Source: Mycobacterium sp.
Lineage (GTDB): Bacteria; Actinomycetota; Actinomycetes; Mycobacteriales; Mycobacteriaceae
Assembly (NCBI GenBank): GCA_023264755.1
Contig: JAHFVB010000039.1
Span: 1 to 11,602 of the forward strand
DNA: 11,602 nt
Direction: 5' to 3'
Shown here: positions 1 to 5,954 of the stretch, in pieces
Layout: each line of letters starts with the position of its first letter
Position numbering within the stretch: position 1 is the first letter of the stretch
Position numbers and translations under genes: made by a program
The notes under the pieces: generated by a model
Databases searched by the model: none
Seen by the model: only the letters and a program-made list of their open reading frames with translations
Told to the model about the DNA's origin: nothing

Positions 1-731
1 ACCATGACGACGGCCCGCAACGCGTGGTGGTCGGTGAGTTGGTTGTGTCCGAGCGAGACGAACGCTTCGATGCCGTGTGTCAGCGCGTCCAATCCCGTTG
101 CCGCGTTTAGCCATTCGGGCATGGTGGTGAGCAAGCGCGGATCGATGACGGTGATGTCGGGGACCAGGGCGCGCCCGAGGATGGTGATCTTGGTGCCGCG
201 GGCGGTTTCGGTGACGATGCAGAACTGCGAGACGTCGGCACCGGTGCCCGAGGTGGACGGCACCACCACCAGCGGCGGTATCGGCATGGTGGCCTTGTCG
301 ACGCCGGCGTAGTCCAGGATGTGGCCGCCGTTGGCGGACAGGATCGCGATGCCCTTCGCGGCGTCGATCACCGATCCGCCGCCCAGCGCGATCAACACGT
401 CGCATCCGCGGTCCCGGTAGAACTCGTGGCCTGCGGTGATCTCATGGTCCTTGGGATTCGGCGTGATCGCACTCCACACCTTGGCGGCCACCCCTTGGCT
501 GCGTAGGTGCCCGACGAGCTCGGCCACCCAGCCCGCCTCGATCAAGCCGGGGTCGGTCACCAGCAGCGGACGCAATGCGCCCAGCCGTACGGCGGCGTGC
601 GCGGCTTCGGCCATCGAGTCGATGCCGAACACAATCTCGGGGGCGTGGAACTTCAGCAGCCGGGTGGGCACCGAGGACGGTATCGCCGCCGCCGCGATCC
701 TTGCGCTCTCCGGCCTCACGTCAAGCCTCAT
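1..731 (-). CDS. Iron-containing alcohol dehydrogenase, 5' portion (3' end beyond the window)
   Basis: The protein is a group III (Fe-dependent) alcohol dehydrogenase, predicted to be a cytoplasmic NAD(P)-dependent oxidoreductase of unknown alcohol/aldehyde substrate. About 243 of a usual ~380-400 residues are present. The start is the ATG at 731 (MRLDVRPESA), preceded by a weak GGGGCGAGG. Visible motifs are the dinucleotide-binding GGGSVID (117-123), the family segment PSTSGTGAD (158-166) and the metal-site GLDALTHGIEA, where D215 and H219 align with FucO D196 and H200. The other two metal-ligand histidines should lie past the left edge. It is co-directional with, and 138 bp downstream of, the protease gene, but has its own palindrome-rich promoter region and is probably a separate unit. 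I do not recall an equivalent beside Rv3668c in M. tuberculosis, where acs lies there, so it may be a lineage-specific insertion. Substrate and physiological role are not assignable from sequence. Confidence 0.9.
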   Translation of the reverse strand, partial: MRLDVRPESARIAAAAIPSSVPTRLLKFHAPEIVFGIDSMAEAAHAAVRLGALRPLLVTDPGLIEAGWVAELVGHLRSQGVAAKVWSAITPNPKDHEITAGHEFYRDRGCDVLIALGGGSVIDAAKGIAILSANGGHILDYAGVDKATMPIPPLVVVPSTSGTGADVSQFCIVTETARGTKITILGRALVPDITVIDPRLLTTMPEWLNAATGLDALTHGIEAFVSLGHNQLTDHHALRAVVM

Positions 732-775
732 TGCCTCGCCCCGCCATGTGTGATCCACGCTACATTCCCCCGCCA

Positions 776-804
776 AGAGTACGGGGACCGTTGGGCTATC
801 CCAA
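776..804 (-). promoter_or_regulatory. Putative promoter of the Fe-ADH gene
   Basis: On the minus strand TTGGGA (804-799) and TACTCT (781-776) are separated by exactly 17 nt. The second box fits the mycobacterial TAnnnT -10. A start near 769 would leave a leader of about 38 nt before the ATG at 731. This is pattern matching only, and the -35 match is modest. Confidence 0.35.
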
Positions 805-806
805 CG
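789..806. promoter_or_regulatory. Perfect inverted repeat overlapping the putative -35 box
   Basis: CGTTGGG (789-795) and CCCAACG (800-806) form a perfect 7-bp-arm dyad with a 4-nt centre (CTAT). It covers the proposed -35 element of the Fe-ADH promoter and much of the spacer, the usual place for a repressor operator. No U-tract follows on either strand, so a terminator is less likely. Confidence 0.4.
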
Positions 807-823
807 TGCAGGTGGGCAGGCCG

Positions 824-847
824 TTACCTACCCGTTCGGGTAGGTAA
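824..847. promoter_or_regulatory. TetR-type operator candidate (24-bp perfect dyad)
   Basis: TTACCTACCCG and CGGGTAGGTAA form a perfect 11-bp-arm inverted repeat with a 2-bp centre. The ACCTACC/GGTAGGT half-site pattern resembles operators of several TetR-family repressors. It lies between the protease stop and the Fe-ADH start, 20 bp upstream of the proposed Fe-ADH -35 box, and has no U-tract on either side. The likely client is the Fe-ADH gene, and the regulator is not encoded in this window. A transcript hairpin ending the protease mRNA is the alternative. Confidence 0.5.
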
Positions 848-869
848 TTCGATGCATCGAGGCGTGCCG

Positions 870-1583
870 CTAGCCCGGGGGAGGGCCGATCGGGACGAAG
901 CCGGCACCCGGTCGATTCTTGGCGTCGACGTCGGCCATGATCGAACTCATCGACATGGTGACGGCCGGGGTGTGCAGCGGAACGTACTTGACCACACAGG
1001 TGGGGAGATCTTCGCTGAAGGCCCCGTGGATCATCCCGACCAGATGGTTGTCGACCGTGACGGGGGCACCCGAGTCCCCCGGCTGCCCGCAAACCTGGTT
1101 GAGGATGGTGCCCGGCTTGTCGCCCGGGCCCCAGGTGACGCCACAGGAGTAGCCGGTGGTGCGCCCCAGCTTGCAGGCGACCTGGCCGAAGGTGGGATCG
1201 GGTGCCAGCCCGTCGATCTGGAACCCGTTGACGGTGTCGACCGGCTGCACCTTGTGCGGGTCGAATTCGATGACGGCGTAGTCGAGGCCTTCGTTGCCGG
1301 CCACCATGGTGCCGAGCACCCCGCGGTCCACGGCGGCCTCGGAGGCCACTTGAGCTCCCGGCCCGCCGCAGTGCGCCGACGTGAAGCCGATCAGCTTGCC
1401 GCGATTGTCGTGGCCGATGGCGGTGAGCGTGCAGAACGTGTCACCGTCGATGACGATGCCCGACCCGCCGCCCAGGGGCACCAGGTCGTCGGCGTGCGCG
1501 GGGGCTGTCAGCGGACCGGCTAGGGCCAAGACCACCATCGCGAACACCGCCGACACCGCACGTTGCCAGCGGTGTATCAACAC
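870..1583 (-). CDS. Exported S1-family (trypsin-like) serine protease, Rv3668c type
   Basis: This is a secreted chymotrypsin-fold protease similar to Rv3668c as I recall it. With the GTG at 1583 as start the product is 237 aa and begins VLIHRWQRAVSA. A basic/hydrophobic stretch ending TAPAHA reads as a Sec signal peptide with cleavage before DDLVPL. The catalytic triad is visible (numbering from the start chosen here): His71 in TSAHCGG, Asp101 in LDYAVIEFD and Ser171 in GDSGAP. Six cysteines could form three disulfides (TFC/AHC, ACK/SCG, QVC/PTC), as expected for an exported enzyme. The open frame extends to a TTG at 1616, which would add 11 residues before a less typical signal peptide. GTG 1583 and TTG 1580 both sit just after GGAGATGG and are preferred, although GGAG-to-GTG spacing is short (4 nt) and TTG 1580 has 7 nt. 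It is transcribed away from the holin-like gene. The substrate is unknown. Confidence 0.88.
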   Translation of the reverse strand: MLIHRWQRAVSAVFAMVVLALAGPLTAPAHADDLVPLGGGSGIVIDGDTFCTLTAIGHDNRGKLIGFTSAHCGGPGAQVASEAAVDRGVLGTMVAGNEGLDYAVIEFDPHKVQPVDTVNGFQIDGLAPDPTFGQVACKLGRTTGYSCGVTWGPGDKPGTILNQVCGQPGDSGAPVTVDNHLVGMIHGAFSEDLPTCVVKYVPLHTPAVTMSMSSIMADVDAKNRPGAGFVPIGPPPG

Positions 1584-1625
1584 CCATCTCCACTCGTCAG
1601 CCCCGACTGTTGCCAAACCGCGGTC

Positions 1626-1631
1626 AGTCTA
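1626..1631 (-). promoter_or_regulatory. Possible -10 element of the protease gene
   Basis: TAGACT on the minus strand fits TAnnnT and predicts a start near 1619. That gives a leader of about 36 nt to the GTG at 1583, which contains the GGAGATGG ribosome site. This indirectly supports the shorter start. No clear -35 is seen. Confidence 0.3.
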
Positions 1632-1722
1632 TCGTCGGCCGGAATCGAACTGGCCGCTGCGGCATGGCAACATGAACCACGTTGAGCTCTGGATGGATCC
1701 GCACGCTGGGAGGACGTAAGCC

Positions 1723-2235
1723 GTGAGCAGTGGTGACCCCAAGAACGGCGTGCCGACGACCGTGACGTCGATTCCCCTGGTCGACCCCCATGCACCCAAG
1801 CCCGATCCCTCGCTCGGCGACCTGGTCAAGGATGCCGCCGCGCAGATGTCGACGCTGGTCAGGGCCGAGGTCGAGCTGGCGAAGGCCGAGCTCACCCGGG
1901 ACGTGAAGAAGGGGCTGACGGGCAGCGTCTACTTCATCTTGGCGCTAGTGGTGCTGTTCTATTCGACGTTCTTCTTCTTCTTCTTCGTGGCCGAGCTGCT
2001 CGACACCTGGATCTGGCGGTGGGCGGCCTTCCTGATCGTCTTCGCGCTGATGGTGCTGACGACGGCGGCGCTGGCCCTGCTCGGCTATCTGAAGGTCCGC
2101 CGGATCAGAGGTCCTCAGCAGACCATCGAGTCCGTCAAGGAAGCCCGTGTGGCCCTGCTTCCTGGCGGCGACAAGCCGGCCGCCGGCAGGCCAGGCTCGG
2201 CTCCGGTTCCGACCACGGATCCCTCGGGCTGGTAA
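1723..2235 (+). CDS. Phage-holin-superfamily membrane protein (Rv3669 type, PF07332-like)
   Basis: This 170-aa integral membrane protein matches Rv3669 in position and architecture. The GTG start at 1723 follows a good ribosome site (GGGAGGAC, 1708-1715). Residues ~1-30 are polar and Pro-rich. Residues ~31-65 form an amphipathic, charged helix (LVRAEVELAKAELTRDVKKG). Two hydrophobic helices follow at ~68-92 and ~98-122, then a basic stretch (KVRRIRG) and a disordered Pro/Gly-rich tail. This is the layout of the actinobacterial holin superfamily III/DUF1469-like proteins, which are chromosomal genes here rather than prophage. The true function is unknown. TM1 contains six consecutive Phe residues (83-88), all TTC codons. 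ephE starts 26 nt downstream on the same strand, so the two genes are probably co-transcribed. Confidence 0.88.
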   Translation: MSSGDPKNGVPTTVTSIPLVDPHAPKPDPSLGDLVKDAAAQMSTLVRAEVELAKAELTRDVKKGLTGSVYFILALVVLFYSTFFFFFFVAELLDTWIWRWAAFLIVFALMVLTTAALALLGYLKVRRIRGPQQTIESVKEARVALLPGGDKPAAGRPGSAPVPTTDPSGW

Positions 2236-2261
2236 ATGCTGCAGCTCCACCTGGTGCGGTA

Positions 2262-3215
2262 GTGCCGCCACCTGATCCGTCGGTCACGCGGATCGACGGG
2301 CCGTGGCGGCACCTCGAGGTGCACGCCAACGGAATTCGCTTTCACGTCGTAGAGGCCACGCACGCCGAAGCCCCCGCGCCGCCGGCCGGGGAGCGGCCGT
2401 TGGTGATCCTGCTGCACGGATTCGGGTCGTTTTGGTGGTCCTGGCGCCACCAGCTCAAGGCGTTGACGGGCGCGCGGGTGGTGGCCGTCGACCTTCGCGG
2501 CTACGGCGGCAGCGACAAGCCGCCGCGCGGCTACGACGGATGGACCCTGGCCGGTGACACCGCGGGGCTGGTGCGCGCGCTCGGACACGAGAAGGCCACC
2601 CTGGTCGGACATGCCGATGGCGGGCTCGTCTGCTGGGCGACCTCGGTGCTGCATCCGCGGGCGGTGCGAGCCATCGCGTTGGTCAGTTCACCGCATCCGG
2701 TGGCGCTGCGCGACTCCGCCATGACCCGCCGAGATCAGGGGCGGGCACTGTTGCCGTGGATCCTGCGGTACCAGCTGCCGTGGTGGCCGGAATACGCGTT
2801 GACCCGCGACGACGCCAGGGAGCTCGAGGCGCTGGTGCGCAGCAGGTCCGGGGGCAAGTGGCAGGCCTCCGAGGACTTCACCGAGACCATCGGGCACCTG
2901 CGGCGCGCCATTCAGATCCCGTTCGCCGCGCATTCGGCCCTGGAGTACCAGCGGTGGGCCGCCCGTAGCCAGCTCCGCGGCGAAGGGCGTCGCTTCATGA
3001 AGTCGATGCGACGCCCCCTGACGGTGCCGGTGTTGCATCTACGCGGCGACGCCGACCCGTACGTTCTCGCCGATCCGGTCGACCGCACCCAGCGTTATGC
3101 CCCGCACGGCAGGTACGTATCGATTGCCGGAGCCGGACACTTCGCCCACGAAGAGGCTCCAGATCTGGTCAACGACCAACTGAGTCGGTTCATCGGGCAG
3201 GTCTACGCCCGCTAG
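2262..3215 (+). CDS. ephE: Alpha/beta-hydrolase, probable epoxide hydrolase EphE
   Basis: This is a 317-aa cytoplasmic alpha/beta-fold hydrolase very close to what I recall of M. tuberculosis EphE (Rv3670). Epoxide hydrolases open epoxides to diols through a covalent ester on an Asp nucleophile. Visible elements are the oxyanion motif HGFG (52-55), the nucleophile elbow VGHADGG with Asp119, a cap domain at ~145-240, the acid-loop RGDADPY (Asp265) and catalytic His293 in GAGHFAHEE. An Asp rather than Ser nucleophile separates it from esterases, though dehalogenases share this. The start is the GTG at 2262 (VPPPDPSVTR), which lines up with the N-terminus I recall for EphE. The frame is open further upstream but there overlaps the holin-like gene in another frame. 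The ribosome site is weak, consistent with coupling to the upstream gene. The natural substrate is unknown; a lipid epoxide is a guess. Confidence 0.88.
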   Translation: MPPPDPSVTRIDGPWRHLEVHANGIRFHVVEATHAEAPAPPAGERPLVILLHGFGSFWWSWRHQLKALTGARVVAVDLRGYGGSDKPPRGYDGWTLAGDTAGLVRALGHEKATLVGHADGGLVCWATSVLHPRAVRAIALVSSPHPVALRDSAMTRRDQGRALLPWILRYQLPWWPEYALTRDDARELEALVRSRSGGKWQASEDFTETIGHLRRAIQIPFAAHSALEYQRWAARSQLRGEGRRFMKSMRRPLTVPVLHLRGDADPYVLADPVDRTQRYAPHGRYVSIAGAGHFAHEEAPDLVNDQLSRFIGQVYAR

Positions 3216-4402
3216 GGCATGCAGGTGCCGGTGGGCACCTTGCCGGTGTTTCCTACCTTCGCCATCTGCTTGGCGACTTCGTTGGCCGTCAGCACGAATC
3301 CGGTATCCGCGTCGTCGACCGCCGCGCCGAACACCACTCCGAGCACCCGGCCGTCGCGATCGATCAGCGGTCCACCCGAATTACCTTGCCGGACAGTGCC
3401 TCTGATGGTGTACACCTCACGGACCACGGTGGTGGTGTGATAGATGTCGGGCCCACTGAGCTGGATGATCTCCCGGATCCGGGCCGGAGTCGCGGTGAAG
3501 TCGCCACCGCCGGGGTAGCCCAGCACCACCGAGTCGGTGCCGGTCGCGGCCTCCCGCATGTCGAAGGCCAGCGGTGCCGACGGCAGATTGGGCACGTCGA
3601 GAATGGAGATGTCGGCGTCGGGGTCGTAGGACACGACGCTCGCGTCATAGGACTGGCCGTCCACCTCGACGGTGACGGTCTCCGATCCGGCGACCACGTG
3701 CGCGTTGGACATCACCCGGTTGGGCGAGACGACGAAGCCGCTGCCCTCCAGAATCCGCTGGCAACTCGGCGCGACACCGCGGACCTTGAGCACGCTGGGC
3801 CTGGTCGCCGCGACGACGGGATCGGCGGCCAGGCTGGCGTCGGGTACCTCGACGTTGACGATGGGGGTGCGGCCGAACGTCGGGAACACGTCGGGCAGCC
3901 CGGTGGTGTCGACGAACTTGCTGAGGCTGGCCCGCAGTTCCCTGGTCACCCATTCCGGTGCCACCTTGTCGACGCCGGTGAGGATCCGCGAACCACGGAC
4001 GGCGGCCGCGAGATTCGGCTGATCGGAAGTAGTGAACGGAATCGCCAGCACCCAGGCCGCCAGCAAGATGGTGACGACCTGAAGCGCGACCCCGCCCAAC
4101 GAATCGATGCTGCGTAGCGCCGGATTGCGGATGGCCGCCCTGGCCGCACGGCCGAGCACCACCCCCGCGATCTCCCCGATCACGACCAGTCCGAGCACGA
4201 GGAACAGCGCGACGAACAACTTGGTGCGGTTGCCGTCGATGTGGGCGACCACGTGGGGGGCCAGCAACACTCCCGCGACCGCGCCGAGCACGACGCCGAC
4301 GAAGGACAACACCGAGCCAAGCACACCCGAGCGCCAGCCCGAGACGGCAGCGACGAATGCGATGGCCAGGATCGCGAGATCGAGCCATTGGGACGAGGTC
4401 AT
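3212..4402 (-). CDS. marP: Membrane-anchored periplasmic serine protease MarP (acid resistance)
   Basis: The 396-aa product matches M. tuberculosis MarP (Rv3671c, 397 aa as I recall), a protease needed for acid and oxidative stress tolerance that acts in the periplasm, including on the peptidoglycan hydrolase RipA. Residues ~5-120 form four hydrophobic helices (CvpA/colicin V production-type domain). A linker leads to a chymotrypsin/HtrA-like domain with His235 (NAHVVAG), Asp264 (DADISIL) and Ser342 (QGNSGGP). C214 and C394 correspond to the cysteines of the stabilising disulfide known in MarP. The residue before Ser is Asn, as in HtrA proteases, where I recall Asp in the M. tuberculosis protein. 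The start is the ATG at 4402 (MTSSQWLDLA), which opens right at TM1, with GGGG 9 nt upstream. A longer open frame reaching 4507 overlaps the Nudix gene and is rejected. It is the last gene of the nth-thioredoxin-Nudix-marP cluster, and its stop overlaps that of ephE. Confidence 0.95.
   Translation of the reverse strand: MTSSQWLDLAILAIAFVAAVSGWRSGVLGSVLSFVGVVLGAVAGVLLAPHVVAHIDGNRTKLFVALFLVLGLVVIGEIAGVVLGRAARAAIRNPALRSIDSLGGVALQVVTILLAAWVLAIPFTTSDQPNLAAAVRGSRILTGVDKVAPEWVTRELRASLSKFVDTTGLPDVFPTFGRTPIVNVEVPDASLAADPVVAATRPSVLKVRGVAPSCQRILEGSGFVVSPNRVMSNAHVVAGSETVTVEVDGQSYDASVVSYDPDADISILDVPNLPSAPLAFDMREAATGTDSVVLGYPGGGDFTATPARIREIIQLSGPDIYHTTTVVREVYTIRGTVRQGNSGGPLIDRDGRVLGVVFGAAVDDADTGFVLTANEVAKQMAKVGNTGKVPTGTCMP
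3223..3240 (+). terminator. Possible ephE terminator hairpin inside the marP 3' end
   Basis: AGGTGCC (3223-3229) and GGCACCT (3234-3240) pair perfectly around a 4-nt loop (GGTG), 8 nt after the ephE stop. No strong U-tract follows, only scattered T's. On the other strand the same bases encode the MarP C-terminus (KVPTGTC). With no intergenic space available, this would be the nearest structure able to end ephE transcription. Evidence is structural only. Confidence 0.3.
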
Positions 4403-4439
4403 GAAATGGGACCCCGTAACCGAAGCAAAGTCGACGTCA

Positions 4440-5219
4440 TTATTGGTCTTCACCGTAACCGTTGGTTCTGTCGACGAGCGCGATTGCCTCGTCGAGCTCG
4501 CGCACATCGCGAGTGTTCCACGGCTCCGCCCAACCTGCGACGTCGAGCATCGCCGAGACGACCTGGCCGGTGAAACCCCAGACCAGCATCTCGTTGAGCA
4601 AGAAGGCAGGACCCGCGAACCGCTGGGTGTTCTGCCGCCGATAGACCATCAGCCGGTTCTCGGGATTGATGAAAGCTCGCACGGGGACCCGCGCCACGAT
4701 CGCCGTCTCCTGCGGGTCGACGACGCCGACCGGCCCGGGATCCGGCGAATACGCCAGCACCGGGTGCACGTGAAAGCCCGATGGCGGGATGAACATCCGA
4801 TCCAACGTCGCCAGCGGACGCAGTCGGGAGGGGTCGACGCCCGTCTCCTCGAGCGCCTCGCGCAACGCGGTGAACACCGGACCGTCGTCGCCCGGGTCCG
4901 CCGCGCCGCCGGGAAACGCGGCCTGTCCAGCGTGGTGGCGCAACGTCGACGCGCGCACGGTGACCAGGAGATCGACGTCGTCGGGGAGCCCCCCGGTCGG
5001 CGAATCCGCGGGCCCGGAGAACAGCACCAGCACCGCCGCGTCGCGGTTCTGACCGGTGAGAGTGGCTGCGGCGTTGGCGGCGGTGAGGCTGGCCAGCACG
5101 TCGGCGGGCACGTTGCGGCGGTAAGCGCCGGGCACGTTGGCGACGTTGTCGACCAGCGGCTTGAGCCAGGTCGGGGCGGCCTCGGGAGTGAGCGGAGTGC
5201 CTGCGCGGTCGGAACTCAA
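4440..5219 (-). CDS. Nudix hydrolase, CoA-pyrophosphatase type (Rv3672c/NudL family)
   Basis: This 259-aa protein is predicted to cleave the diphosphate of CoA or its derivatives into 4'-phosphopantetheine(s) and 3',5'-ADP, in the cytoplasm and with Mg2+/Mn2+. The UPF0035 signature that marks CoA-specific Nudix enzymes is clear: LLVTVRASTLRHHAGQ leading into AFPGG (84-105). The Nudix helix REALEETGV (120-128) follows, with metal-binding Glu124/Glu125. The Glu expected before the x7-REU segment is Asp here, as the spacing in this subfamily varies. The start is a TTG at 5219 (MSSDRAGT), supported by AGGAG exactly 7 nt upstream (minus strand, about 5231-5227). It lies 25 bp after the thioredoxin stop and 37 bp before marP, so it is almost certainly in the same operon. 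Confidence 0.88.
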   Translation of the reverse strand: MSSDRAGTPLTPEAAPTWLKPLVDNVANVPGAYRRNVPADVLASLTAANAAATLTGQNRDAAVLVLFSGPADSPTGGLPDDVDLLVTVRASTLRHHAGQAAFPGGAADPGDDGPVFTALREALEETGVDPSRLRPLATLDRMFIPPSGFHVHPVLAYSPDPGPVGVVDPQETAIVARVPVRAFINPENRLMVYRRQNTQRFAGPAFLLNEMLVWGFTGQVVSAMLDVAGWAEPWNTRDVRELDEAIALVDRTNGYGEDQ

Positions 5220-5244
5220 CCCGGCACTCCTATCTGTGGGTGAT

Positions 5245-5895
5245 TCACGGTAACCCTGGATTCACCGCCGCCGCGATCTCGTCGGCGTTGGCGAAGGACC
5301 GCGGCAGGATTTCGGCAACGCTACCGTCCGAGCGCAGTACGACCGTCGCAGGCATGACGTTGGGAACCCGCAGAGCGGCCGCGATGAGCCGGCGCCCGTC
5401 TTGCAGGGTGGGCAGCCGCACGCCAAGCTCGGCCAGCCGCAACAGGCCGGCGGTCTCGTTCTCGTCCTGATGCACGGTGAGTACGGTCACGCGGTCGCCG
5501 ACGCGGCGTTGGTACTCGGCCATCGCCGGAAGTTCGTCGGCGCAGGGCCCGCACCAGTAGGCCCACAGGTTCAGCACGGTGGTGCGCCCGGCCAGCGCCT
5601 TGGCCACGTCGACCGGTGTGCCGTCACCGGCGCATTCCAGCGTGATGCCACGCAGCGCCGGTGGCCCGTCGCCGCGACCCGCGGCGGGACACGGGGCCAG
5701 CTTGGCCTCGGCCCGCGGACCGGACAATGCCTGGGCGGTGTCGGCGTCGCGATGGTCGCGGGCGACGCCCTGGCCACCGAGTCCGGCAGGGGCATCCGGC
5801 GCCGAATCGGAGTCGCGCAGTTGTAGCGCCAGCGCGACGACCAGGGCCGCGATCACGATCAGCACCGCAACGGTCCAGCGGGCAGTCCTGCTCAT
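5245..5895 (-). CDS. Membrane-tethered thioredoxin-like (TlpA/ResA-type) protein, Rv3673c type
   Basis: The 216-aa protein has an N-terminal signal anchor (residues ~7-26), a ~40-residue flexible linker and a thioredoxin fold facing the outside. The redox motif WCGPC (Cys115, Cys118) and the cis-proline loop MPATVV (Pro182) are intact, and ELPAM after the motif is typical of TlpA/ResA proteins. Two further cysteines (C69, C88) at the fold's N-terminal extension could form a structural disulfide; this is inference. The likely role is thiol-disulfide exchange on periplasmic proteins. One conceivable client is the C214-C394 pair of MarP, encoded two genes downstream, though no evidence here proves this. 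The start is the ATG at 5895 with a weak ribosome site. It overlaps the stop of a tiny upstream frame within the 18-bp repeats. Confidence 0.9.
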   Translation of the reverse strand: MSRTARWTVAVLIVIAALVVALALQLRDSDSAPDAPAGLGGQGVARDHRDADTAQALSGPRAEAKLAPCPAAGRGDGPPALRGITLECAGDGTPVDVAKALAGRTTVLNLWAYWCGPCADELPAMAEYQRRVGDRVTVLTVHQDENETAGLLRLAELGVRLPTLQDGRRLIAAALRVPNVMPATVVLRSDGSVAEILPRSFANADEIAAAVNPGLP

Positions 5896-5906
5896 CGATT
5901 CGGCGA

Positions 5907-5954
5907 GGGTCGAAGCGGTGTCACGGGTCGAAGCGTCGTCAAGAGTCGAGGCTC
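5907..5954. repeat. Degenerate 18-bp tandem repeat (2.7 copies) between nth and the thioredoxin gene
   Basis: Plus-strand units are GGGTCGAAGCGGTGTCAC (5907-5924), GGGTCGAAGCGTCGTCAA (5925-5942) and a decayed GAGTCGAGGCTC (5943-5954). The first two share the leading 11 bases exactly. The array fills nearly all of the nth-thioredoxin gap. On the transcribed strand it reads as a short frame, GTGACACCG... from about 5923, ending in the TGA that overlaps the thioredoxin ATG. Confidence 0.6.

Noticed and set aside
507..1523. Long plus-strand frame across the Fe-ADH and protease genes
   Set aside because: It is antisense to two genes with recognised motifs, its translation is Arg/Gly/His-rich without any domain, and it spans their intergenic region.
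1723..2235. Prophage interpretation of the holin-family gene
   Set aside because: No phage genes, integrase or att-like repeats are nearby, and the gene occupies the chromosomal Rv3669 position.
2019..2261. Upstream extension of the ephE frame
   Set aside because: It overlaps the holin-like gene in another frame, has non-coding-like Arg/Gly/Asp composition, and EphE alignment supports the GTG at 2262.
4403..4507. 35-codon N-terminal extension of marP
   Set aside because: It overlaps the Nudix 3' end, and the family N-terminus begins at MTSSQWLD just before TM1.
4107..5243. 378-codon plus-strand frame opposite the Nudix gene and the marP 5' end
   Set aside because: It is a mirror of GC-rich codon usage; the minus strand has the CoA-Nudix signature and the MarP N-terminus.
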